Origin: Sphaerisporangium fuscum
GTDB lineage: Bacteria > Actinomycetota > Actinomycetes > Streptosporangiales > Streptosporangiaceae
NCBI RefSeq assembly: GCF_018531465.1
Contig: NZ_JAHDTF010000047.1
Location: 1 to 64,000 of the forward strand
Direction: 5' to 3'
DNA: 64,000 nucleotides
This document shows positions 57,754 to 64,000 of this stretch, piece by piece. Position 1 is the stretch's first letter; every line of letters begins with the position of its first letter. The notes under the pieces are model-generated. The model was given only the letters and a program-made list of their open reading frames with translations. It was not told where the DNA came from and ran no database searches. A program made the translations under genes and the position numbers.

Positions 57754-58389
57754 TCAGGGTCTCCGGGACAGGTTCAGGGCGAGCTGGAACCGGCTGCGTG
57801 CCGAGTATCGGTCCATGAGGGTTCGAACGGTCGCCGCGACGGTCCGCTCGCTGATCCCGAGGCGGCGGGCGACGGCCGTGTCCGTCCAGCCCTCGGCCAG
57901 CAGCGCCACCACCTCCTGCTCGCGGGTGGACAACGGGGGCGGCGGGGCGGTGGACCAGTGGTGGTCGAACAGCGCGATCAGCCCGGTCACCAGGGGCCGG
58001 GACCAGATCTCCAGGTAGCCGCCCTCAGGGTCGTCCCGGTCGGCGGGCAGCAGGGCCACCCGGCGGTCGAGCACCGTGAGCGAGGTGGGAAGAGCGGCCA
58101 CCCGCCGGTGGTCGCCGTCGAGCACGGTGAGGTCGTCGGAGGTCACGGCCGGTGTGGCGGCCCCGATCGGTGCCATCGTACGGAGGAGGACTCCGCGAGC
58201 CCGGCGCCTCCTCGCGGCCGGCAGCTCCCGCTGGACCGCCTCGTCGTCCACGGTCATGGCGTCGTACATGGCCAGATGCTCGTGCCGGGTCCGAGACAGC
58301 AGCTCCTGCACCCGCGCGGCCGCGTGACGGGCGGAGATCCGCTGCACCTGAGGTACCCGCAGGTCGGCTGGAAGGAGCACGGCGCCCAT
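57754..58389 (-). CDS. LuxR-type HTH regulator
   Basis: 211 residues. The C-terminal 65 residues are a clear LuxR/GerE domain: PPLSTREQEVVALLAEGWTD, TAVARRLGISERTVAATVRT, LMDRYSARSRFQLAL. Before it (about 95-140) comes a phospholipase-D-like region typical of this helix-turn-helix group (PADRDDPEGGYLEIWSRPLV). No receiver domain. The ATG at 58389 has GGAG nine bases upstream; a GTG at 58395 overlaps the stop of the preceding secreted-protein gene (GTGA), so the genes are coupled either way. Confidence 0.87.
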   Translation of the reverse strand: MGAVLLPADLRVPQVQRISARHAAARVQELLSRTRHEHLAMYDAMTVDDEAVQRELPAARRRRARGVLLRTMAPIGAATPAVTSDDLTVLDGDHRRVAALPTSLTVLDRRVALLPADRDDPEGGYLEIWSRPLVTGLIALFDHHWSTAPPPPLSTREQEVVALLAEGWTDTAVARRLGISERTVAATVRTLMDRYSARSRFQLALNLSRRP

Positions 58390-58391
58390 TG

Positions 58392-59045
58392 TCACATGCT
58401 CCACGCCTCGTGGACGGTGGTGACCGCCGAGGAGACGGGCCGGCCGCCGGGCCGGGTCACGGTGGGCTTGCCGGGCACCGGCCGGCCGTCGACGGTGATC
58501 GTGGCGTGCTCGCAGGGGATGATCTGCATGGACAGCCCGTGGCTCACCCCTTGGAGCGGGAAATCGGCCAGCGCGAACGGCCTGGCGTCCAGGGGGCCGC
58601 TGATGCTGACCGCCAGGCCGGCCGTCCTGGCGAAGGCGCCCTCGGCGGGGTCGACACGCAGCCGTACGGCCGCCCGCTCCACCCGTGCGGCCGGCCACGA
58701 CGGCAGCGCCCTGGCCTCGTCGAAGTTCCGCACGAAGTGCTCCTCGATCCACGCCGCCAGCCGGGGGTCGTCACCCACGACGCGCAGCCCGGCCGGCGTC
58801 CACACCACCAGCACCGTGCCGGCGCCGTGTGTGGACCAGTCGACCCGCCACATCGACGCGTACCCGAACGGCGTGTCGCCGTCGTACAGGGTGACGTACG
58901 GGTTGGCTCCGGCGAGCAGCGGCCGGCGGGGTTCGTGTGCGGCGGCCTGCGCGGTCGTGGCTGTGGACACGACGGCCGGGGCCGGGAGCCCGGTGACGGC
59001 GCCCGCCTGCAGCGGGCCTCTTCTGTCGATCGCGCTACTGAGCAT
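58392..59045 (-). CDS. Putative secreted protein with Tat-like signal, unknown function
   Basis: 217 residues. The N-terminus reads AIDRRGPLQAGAVTGLPAPA, followed by an Ala-rich part to AQAAAHEP: the layout of a Tat signal (R-R-x-F-L-x) with F replaced by P. The mature protein begins near PRRPLLAGANPYVTLYDGD. It contains YASMWRVDWSTHGAGTVLVV, AAWIEEHFVRNFDEARALPS and a C-terminal SHGLSMQIIPCEHATITVDG. I recognise no family. The stop overlaps the LuxR-type gene, so a shared function is likely. Start ATG at 59045. Confidence 0.65.
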   Translation of the reverse strand: MLSSAIDRRGPLQAGAVTGLPAPAVVSTATTAQAAAHEPRRPLLAGANPYVTLYDGDTPFGYASMWRVDWSTHGAGTVLVVWTPAGLRVVGDDPRLAAWIEEHFVRNFDEARALPSWPAARVERAAVRLRVDPAEGAFARTAGLAVSISGPLDARPFALADFPLQGVSHGLSMQIIPCEHATITVDGRPVPGKPTVTRPGGRPVSSAVTTVHEAWSM

Positions 59046-59307
59046 GAGGTGATCGTCAGTGTTCCGGCCGCGGGAGCGACAGGGGTGTTGCGGGTTCCTG
59101 CAATGAGCGAGGGTGCCCTGGCGAAATTCACGGTGGGTGTGATGCGTTCGACCCTGCCGACATGTACACCGTGCTCCTCGATGGAGGAAGAGGACGTGCC
59201 CGGCATGGAAAGGTCCGTGCGCCACGGCGACAGCCGGGCTGGTGGGTGGCCGGGACCGCTGTGCCGGAGGCACTTCCGGGCGGGATCGATCGTGATCGCG
59301 GCGGCAC

Positions 59308-59313
59308 TAGGAT
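59308..59313 (+). promoter_or_regulatory. Possible -10 box of the Sir2 gene
   Basis: TAGGAT lies seven bases before the ATG at 59321, the distance expected for a leaderless mRNA. No convincing -35 is seen. The rest of the 275-base gap back to 59046 holds no gene that I can support. Confidence 0.45.
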
Positions 59314-59320
59314 CGGCGGC

Positions 59321-60022
59321 ATGACGGTGACGGTGCTGACGGGGGCGGGGATCTCCACGGAGTCCGGCATTCCGGACTACCGAGGGCCGAGCGGACTGTG
59401 GCGCAAGGACCCCGACCACGAGAAGCTCGTCACCTACGACCACTACATGGCCGATCCGGAGATCCGGCGGCGATCGTGGCTGTTCCGTGGCGACAACCCG
59501 GCCTGGGACGCCGAGCCGAACGACGCGCACCGCGCCCTGGCCGCGCTGCCGGACGCCTGGATCATCACGCAGAACGTCGACGGCCTGCACCAGAAGGCGG
59601 GGTCGCCCCCCGACCGCGTGCTGGAGCTGCACGGCAACATGTTCGGGGCGATCTGCACCTCGTGCGACGCCCGGTCGACCACCCGGGAGGCGATCGACCG
59701 CGTCCTGGCCGGTGAGAGCGATCCCCGCTGCCAGGAGTGCGGCGGGATCCTGAAGACGACCACCGTCATGTTCGGCCAGCCTCTTGACGCGGCCACGCTC
59801 GACCGGGCGGTCGAGGCGGCGCAGGAGTGCCGGACGTTCCTCGCCATCGGCACGTCCCTTCAGGTGCAGCCCGCGGCGTCCCTCGTGCTCATCGCGTCGG
59901 AGGCGGGGGCGCGGCTGGTCATCGTCAACGGCGACCCGACCCCGTACGACCACCTCGCCGACGAGGTCGTCCGCGACCCCATCAGCGTCGCCGTCCCCCG
60001 GCTGTGCGCCGCCTTGGTGTAG
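59321..60022 (+). CDS. cobB: Sir2-family NAD-dependent protein deacylase
   Basis: 233 residues, sirtuin fold complete: VLTGAGISTESGIPDYRGPS, TQNVDGLHQKAGSPPDRVLE, catalytic His in LELHGNMFG, zinc Cys pairs in ICTSCDA and CQECGG, MFGQPLDAATL, and IGTSLQVQPAASLV. It removes acyl groups from lysines using NAD. I prefer the ATG at 59321, which gives the usual sirtuin N-terminus; a longer in-frame start at 59162 would add a basic, non-conserved extension. It stands alone. Confidence 0.93.
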   Translation: MTVTVLTGAGISTESGIPDYRGPSGLWRKDPDHEKLVTYDHYMADPEIRRRSWLFRGDNPAWDAEPNDAHRALAALPDAWIITQNVDGLHQKAGSPPDRVLELHGNMFGAICTSCDARSTTREAIDRVLAGESDPRCQECGGILKTTTVMFGQPLDAATLDRAVEAAQECRTFLAIGTSLQVQPAASLVLIASEAGARLVIVNGDPTPYDHLADEVVRDPISVAVPRLCAALV

Positions 60023-60105
60023 GTCGCCGTCCCCCGGCTGTTAAGGGTGTGCGGGTCTTTCCGGCGGGGAGAGGCGCGTTCTCGGCGCTTCGGGCGGTCG
60101 GAGGT

Positions 60106-60229
60106 CGAAAGTTTCAGAGGGCGGGAAGGTGGGCTCGTCCATAGCCCCAGCTCTCCGGCTCTCCGCTTCGTACGCCGTCGCCAGGCTCTTGTCGTCCGAA
60201 ACATGTCGGTAAATACTCCGGAACGTTTC
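60106..60229 (+). promoter_or_regulatory. GAAAGTTTC-type palindromes upstream of the CE1 esterase
   Basis: CGAAAGTTTC (60106-60115) and the related CGGAACGTTTCAG (60218-60230) lie in the 257-base gap. CGAAASTTTCG-like palindromes have been described before xylanase genes in streptomycetes, so these may be sites of a polysaccharide-response regulator. The match of the second is weaker. No other gene is seen in the gap. Confidence 0.45.
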
Positions 60230-60279
60230 AGACGCTCGTCCGAGGGTGAGGTCTCGGGCCTGGAGAAGCAGGACGACAG

Positions 60280-61566
60280 ATGAGGATGAGAACCTTGCTG
60301 GGCGCCGTCACGGCCGCCGCGGCGATGGTCGTCGCGGGGCTGGTGACCGCGTCACCGGCGTCTCCCGCGTCGTTGGTCGAGGTCACCAACTTCGGCGCCA
60401 ACCCGTCGAACCTCAGGATGCACCTGTACGTGCCGAACAACGTCGGCGCCCGCCCGCCGATCCTGGTGGCGGTCCACTACTGCACGGGCTCCGGGCCGGC
60501 GTTCTACTCGGGTACCGAGTTCGCCTCGCTGGCCGACCGGTACGGGTTCATCGTCATCTACCCGTCGGCGACGAGAAGCGGCAACTGCTTCGACGTCTCC
60601 TCCCCGCAGGCGCTGAAGCACGACGGCGGCAGCGATCCCGTGGGCATCGTGTCGATGGTGAAGTACGTCGAGCAGCACAACAACGGGGATCCGGGCCGCG
60701 TCTACGTCACCGGCGCGTCGTCCGGCGGCATGATGACGAACGTCCTGCTGGGCGACTACCCGGACGTGTTCAAGGCCGGGGCGGCGTTCATGGGCGTCCC
60801 CTTCGGGTGCTTCGCCACCTCCGACGGCTCCGGCTGGAACAGCGCCTGCGCCAACGGCACGATCATCAAGACGCCGAAGGAGTGGGGTGACCTGGTGCGG
60901 GGCGCCTACCCGGGGTACAGCGGCGCCCGTCCGCGGATGCAGGTGTGGCACGGCACCGACGACACCACGCTGCGCTACCCGAACTTCCAGGAAGAGATCA
61001 AGCAGTGGACCGACGTCCACGGCCTGAGCCAGACACCCTCGCTGACCGACCATCCGCAGTCCACCTGGACGCGCACCCGTTACGGCGGCACCGGCACCGA
61101 CGTCCCGGTCGAGGCGATCAGCATCCAGGGCGTGGGGCACAGCCTCCCGCAGAGCGGCATGGCCGCCGCGGTGATCCAGTTCTTCGGCCTGGCGGGCGGG
61201 ACGACGCCGACACCTCCGACGACACCGACCCCGCCGCCTCCCGGCGACGGCACCTGCAAGGTCACCTACACCACCAACGCCTGGAACACCGGGTTCACCG
61301 CGTCGGTGACGGTGGCCAACACCGGCAGCACGCCGGTCAACGGCTGGTCCCTGGCGTTCGCCCTGCCGGCCGGCCAGACCGTCACCTCCGCCTGGAACGC
61401 GACCGTCTCACCCGCGAGCGGCCAGGTCACCGCCAGGAACGTCTCCTACAACGGCACGATCGCGCCAGGCTCGTCGGCGAACTTCGGGTTCCAGGCGACG
61501 CACACCGGCGACACCGGCAGACCGTCCTCCTTCACCCTGAACGGCACCGCCTGCACCCTCGGTTGA
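60280..61566 (+). CDS. Secreted CE1-type esterase (acetylxylan/feruloyl esterase-like) with CBM2
   Basis: 428 residues. Sec signal peptide 1-30 (basic start, Ala/Val core, ASPASPAS). PHB-depolymerase/CE1 esterase domain about 35-305: oxyanion part ILVAVHYCTGSG, nucleophile GASSGGMMTNVLLGDYP, acid in WHGTDDTTLRYPN, His in IQGVGHSLPQSG. Pro/Thr linker (305-325), then a family 2 carbohydrate-binding module from CKVTYTTNAWNTGFTASVTV to the final Cys, with the cellulose-binding Trp residues in place. It should deacetylate or deferuloylate plant hemicellulose. ATG at 60280 or 60286 with AGGA before them. Confidence 0.93.
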   Translation: MRMRTLLGAVTAAAAMVVAGLVTASPASPASLVEVTNFGANPSNLRMHLYVPNNVGARPPILVAVHYCTGSGPAFYSGTEFASLADRYGFIVIYPSATRSGNCFDVSSPQALKHDGGSDPVGIVSMVKYVEQHNNGDPGRVYVTGASSGGMMTNVLLGDYPDVFKAGAAFMGVPFGCFATSDGSGWNSACANGTIIKTPKEWGDLVRGAYPGYSGARPRMQVWHGTDDTTLRYPNFQEEIKQWTDVHGLSQTPSLTDHPQSTWTRTRYGGTGTDVPVEAISIQGVGHSLPQSGMAAAVIQFFGLAGGTTPTPPTTPTPPPPGDGTCKVTYTTNAWNTGFTASVTVANTGSTPVNGWSLAFALPAGQTVTSAWNATVSPASGQVTARNVSYNGTIAPGSSANFGFQATHTGDTGRPSSFTLNGTACTLG

Positions 61567-61603
61567 GGGCGCGGTCGTCGGCGATGTCCGAACAACCGAA
61601 AGC

Positions 61604-61632
61604 CGGCTGCGGGGCGCGCCACCCCGCAGCCG
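61604..61632. terminator. Bidirectional terminator between esterase and TIGR03118 gene
   Basis: CGGCTGCGGGG (61604-61614) and CCCCGCAGCCG (61622-61632) make a perfect 11-bp stem with a seven-base loop in the 182-base gap between convergent genes. No gene is seen in the remainder of the gap. Confidence 0.88.
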
Positions 61633-61748
61633 ACTTCCGCTCATTCGGGCGGGTCGTGCTGGTGTTCAGGAAGAACGGTGCGTTCCTTCTTTCGTCACGG
61701 GAGCCGTCTCGGAAGCGAGCGGCTCAGGGGACGCTCACCTCCCTTCGG

Positions 61749-62939
61749 TCAGTAGGAAGAGTTGGAGGAGGAGGTCTGCGAGGGGGTCGGGGACGAGCTG
61801 GGGCTCGTGGTCGGCCTCGAGGTGCCACCGGCGGCGTCGGCCGGCATGATCAGTCCGATCAGGCCGTGCGCGGCCTTCTCGATGCCGGCGGAGAACCAGA
61901 TGGCGTTCTCGCCTCCGTTGGCGGCCGTGCCGCGCTCGAGGTCCCACAGGCCTTCCAGGGCGATCGCCTTGCCGTCGGCGCCGCGGAGCGGGCCGAGGTA
62001 GCGGCCGGTGTCGGGGTTCCAGGCGTTGATCCAGCCGTCGCCGAAGTTGCCGACCAGGACCGCTCCGGAGAAGGCGCCGAAGTTGGCCGGAGCCTTGATC
62101 ATCGCCCACGGGGCGTTCAGCGGGCCGCGGGACTGGACACGCCCGAGGTAGCGGCCGGAGGCGCTGAAGCGGCTGATGAACCCGAAGCCCTTGCCCGCCA
62201 CCGACTTGCCGGTCGCCGGGTCGCGCTTGGCGAAGGCCACGAACACGGACGTGCCGACGATCTCGACGTTGAAGGCCGAGTAGTCGCTGGGCAGGCGGGG
62301 GTCGCGGAACGCCCGCTTGCCCAGCCGTACCCGGCTGAAGTCGTCGTCGAAGACGTCGATCCGGTTGTGGGCGAAGTCGGCGGCGAGCAGGAAGCGGCCG
62401 CGGTTGGTGGTCATCAGCGCCAGGCCCTTGTAGTCCGCGTGGCGGGTGAAGGCCGCGATGATCGCGCTGCTCGGGTTGACCTCGGCGTTCCAGCCGGTGA
62501 TCGCGCCGCTCGGGCTGGCGAAGATGAAGGTCGCCGGGCCCTTGACGCCCTTGCTGGCGATCTCGAAGCCTTCCTCGCCGTTGAAGACCTGGCCGGTCGG
62601 CGTGCCGCCGGGGATGGCGACCTCGGTCTTCTCCTTGGTGATCTGGCTGGCGCCGCCGGAGTAGACCGTGGCGGTGCCGGTGCCGGCGTCGGAGACCCAG
62701 AGTGTCTTGCCCATCGCGAGACCCCAGGGGTTCACGACCTTGGCGTCCGTGACATCCGCCTTGCCTGCCACGTCCGAGATGAGGGGGATCATGGCGAAAC
62801 GTGCGTTGGTGTAGCTGGTGGCGGACTGCTTGGACTGCGCGGTCTGCGCGGACACTGACGTGGCGTGCGCCGGCATCGTGCCGGTTGAGATGCCCAGGAC
62901 GAGTGCCGCAGCGCAGAACGTGACGATGCGTGGCCGCAT
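61749..62939 (-). CDS. TIGR03118-family secreted beta-propeller-like protein
   Basis: 396 residues. Sec signal peptide 1-28 (MRPRIVTFCAAALVLGISTG, then TMPAHAT). The mature part matches TIGR03118: VVNPWGLAMGKTLWVSDAGT, GGTPTGQVFNGEEGF, SGAITGWNAEVNPSSAI, YKGLALMTTNRGRFLLAADF, AGVLVGNFGDGWINAW-like region and GLWDLERGTAANGGENAIWF. These proteins are predicted NHL-type beta-propellers of unknown role. The last 30 residues are a Ser/Thr/Pro tail, probably glycosylated or wall-associated. ATG at 62939 with AGGAGG before it. Confidence 0.92.
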   Translation of the reverse strand: MRPRIVTFCAAALVLGISTGTMPAHATSVSAQTAQSKQSATSYTNARFAMIPLISDVAGKADVTDAKVVNPWGLAMGKTLWVSDAGTGTATVYSGGASQITKEKTEVAIPGGTPTGQVFNGEEGFEIASKGVKGPATFIFASPSGAITGWNAEVNPSSAIIAAFTRHADYKGLALMTTNRGRFLLAADFAHNRIDVFDDDFSRVRLGKRAFRDPRLPSDYSAFNVEIVGTSVFVAFAKRDPATGKSVAGKGFGFISRFSASGRYLGRVQSRGPLNAPWAMIKAPANFGAFSGAVLVGNFGDGWINAWNPDTGRYLGPLRGADGKAIALEGLWDLERGTAANGGENAIWFSAGIEKAAHGLIGLIMPADAAGGTSRPTTSPSSSPTPSQTSSSNSSY

Positions 62940-63074
62940 CAGGCCTCCTATGTCGTCTGCTGTGCGTACGGACGGAGGTACGCGACCTTCCCGGACCCGG
63001 TTCAAAGGGATTTTGGAAATCTCCTCGGGAGGCTCACGAACGCGGCGGGTACGTCACCGCCGGGAGGGGGTTCC

Positions 63075-63524
63075 GTGTCCGACCCTGAAACGCCGCCGCC
63101 GTACGGGCCGTCCGAGGCCGCCGTACGGCCGGGCGTGGCCGTCGCCGGGGTGGAACCGGTGAACGAGCTGCTGATCCGCGGGATGCCGGAGGAACGGGCG
63201 GAATCCCACCGGCGGGCGCTGCGCGACCTGCGCGTGGCGCTGGAGGGCTACGGCCTGCGTTGCCGTCCCGTCGAACGGCTCCTGCTCTCCATGGACGGCG
63301 GTCACCGCCCGCCGATGCTGCTGCCGCCGGAGATGGACGTGTACGACGGCTGGTCGCTGGTCGCCGGCGTCATCGTGGTCGACGTGCCCGGCGGGGCCGG
63401 CCCCTGGTTGGTGACCAAGGAACGCGGCGGCCTCCCCGTCCGGGCCTACCCCGCCGGCGAGGTGGAGGTGGCCGCCCGGGACCTGTGGCAGGGCCACGGC
63501 CTCGGGCGGATCACTCCGGAGTGA
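63075..63524 (+). CDS. Small hypothetical protein
   Basis: 149 residues from the GTG at 63075, with GGGAGGGGG before it. Pro-rich first 20 residues, then a mixed alpha/beta domain (ALRDLRVALEGYGLRCRPVE, PPEMDVYDGWSLVAGVIVVD, PWLVTKERGGLPVRAYPAGE). No signal peptide or membrane helix. I recognise no family. It ends tail-to-tail inside the next gene. Confidence 0.65.
   Translation: MSDPETPPPYGPSEAAVRPGVAVAGVEPVNELLIRGMPEERAESHRRALRDLRVALEGYGLRCRPVERLLLSMDGGHRPPMLLPPEMDVYDGWSLVAGVIVVDVPGGAGPWLVTKERGGLPVRAYPAGEVEVAARDLWQGHGLGRITPE
63511..63524. terminator. Palindrome shared by two convergent stop codons
   Basis: TCACTCCGGAGTGA is a perfect 14-bp palindrome. Its right end is the TGA of the plus-strand gene; its left end, read on the minus strand, is the TGA of the ABC permease. 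As a result both proteins end with Thr-Pro-Glu. It can form a hairpin that stops both transcripts. Confidence 0.7.
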
Positions 63525-64000
63525 CCTCCTTCACCTGCGCCACGATCTGGGCCGGGTTGACGAACATCAGCGCGAGCACCAGCAGGGCCGAGGTCAGCAG
63601 GGTGTAGACGACGGCCATCGCGTCGATCGCCTGGGCCGCCCGGATGCCGGGGGTGAACGCCGCGCTGTACAGCGCGACGACGAGCGTCTGGCTGTCCGGC
63701 CCGGACACCAGGAACGTCAGCTCGAACATCGCCACGGTCCTGACCAGCACGAGGATCCCGGCGGCGAGGATGCCGGGCACGAGCAGCGGCACCAGGATCC
63801 TGGTGAACACCTGCCGCGTCCCGGCTCCGCACATCCGGGCCGCCGACTCGATGCCGGTGTCGATCTGCTCGATGAACGGGGTCAGGACGAGCACGACGAA
63901 CGGCAGCGCGGGCACCAGGTTGGAGGCGATCACCCCGGCCATCGTCCCCGCGAGGTGGAACTTGTACAGGACGGTGGCGAGGGGGATGCCGTAGGTGATC
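63511..64000 (-). CDS. ABC transporter inner-membrane permease, C-terminal part
   Basis: At least 163 residues; the frame stays open to the window edge, so the N-terminus is missing. Three or four membrane helices and the EAA loop RMCGAGTRQVFTRILVPLLV, followed by PGILAAGILVLVRTVAMFEL. The pattern SNLVPALPFVVLVLTPFIEQ is that of spermidine/putrescine-, sulfate- or iron(III)-type importers (PotB/C, FbpB). ATPase and binding protein would lie beyond base 64000. It ends in the palindrome shared with the preceding gene. Confidence 0.88.
   Translation of the reverse strand, partial: ITYGIPLATVLYKFHLAGTMAGVIASNLVPALPFVVLVLTPFIEQIDTGIESAARMCGAGTRQVFTRILVPLLVPGILAAGILVLVRTVAMFELTFLVSGPDSQTLVVALYSAAFTPGIRAAQAIDAMAVVYTLLTSALLVLALMFVNPAQIVAQVKEVTPE

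Noticed and set aside
59162..59320. Longer N-terminus of the Sir2 protein starting at 59162
   Set aside because: The extra 53 residues are basic and not sirtuin-like, and the shorter form begins exactly where sirtuins normally do.
1..64000. A biosynthetic gene cluster, prophage, transposon or tRNA-associated island
   Set aside because: I found no polyketide, peptide-synthetase or terpene genes, no phage structural genes, no transposase or integrase and no tRNA gene; the regulators and exporters are scattered with unrelated neighbours.

Overview
The window is about 64 kb of very GC-rich DNA (codon third positions almost always G or C, frequent GTG starts, Shine-Dalgarno sequences of the AGGAGG type, TAGRRT-like -10 boxes). 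Together with the families present (DUF574-type SAM methyltransferase, GerW/YtfJ-like protein, XRE-MmyB-type regulator, DUF485/acetate symporter pairs, GluABCD-type uptake system) this points to a filamentous actinomycete, probably of the Streptosporangiales/Streptomycetales kind; the exact genus is inference. There are no rRNA or tRNA genes, no CRISPR array and no intact insertion sequence. The DNA looks like chromosomal accessory or arm sequence: many short transcription units, ten regulators and several recently duplicated intergenic segments.

Layout. 0-3.4 kb: tail of superoxide dismutase, FetB-like permease, class V aminotransferase divergent from a LysR regulator, and a methyltransferase remnant. 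3.4-10.1 kb: LytS/LytTR two-component pair followed by two DUF485 + sodium/solute symporter modules, with a near-consensus CRP-type palindrome before the second. 10.1-15.7 kb (minus strand): sulfite-oxidase-like molybdoenzyme, PolX, aldo/keto reductase, Cds1-like PLP enzyme. 15.8-20 kb: two small unknown genes, dienelactone-hydrolase-like protein, secreted cupin behind a promoter with twin palindromic operators, winged-helix protein, CutC. 20-24.5 kb (minus): asparaginase and a Glu/Asp-type ABC transporter, divergent from a ROK regulator. 24.5-34 kb: CorA-like channel, GerW-like protein, SAM methyltransferase, GNAT, MFS/XRE divergent pair, and TetR/MFS/hemerythrin.

34.2-45.9 kb is the most interesting region: one plus-strand array of LacI regulator, two sugar ABC permeases, solute-binding lipoprotein, four consecutive and strongly diverged ADP-ribosylglycohydrolase-fold proteins, a PfkB/ribokinase, a class III CoA-transferase and a CitE-like lyase. 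It starts at perfect LacI-type operators, and most junctions overlap or are very short. I read it as a catabolic operon for an unknown ribosyl or other glycosidic conjugate: import, cleavage by a set of glycohydrolases, phosphorylation of the sugar, and CoA-activation and cleavage of the acid part.

45.9-64 kb: YceI protein, Tat-exported phospholipase C-type phosphoesterase, APC permease beside an APH-fold kinase, acyltransferase-like membrane protein, DUF4239 membrane protein, proline-rich anchored protein, AKR-TetR-quinone reductase operon, LuxR-type regulator coupled to a Tat-like secreted protein, Sir2 deacylase, CE1 esterase with a cellulose-binding module, TIGR03118 secreted protein, a small unknown, and the end of an ABC permease cut by the window edge.

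Three patterns recur: (i) several genes have a TANNNT hexamer six or seven bases before the start codon and no Shine-Dalgarno sequence, suggesting leaderless mRNAs; (ii) tandem duplications sit next to gene ends; (iii) two convergent gene pairs end inside a shared perfect palindrome holding both stop codons.
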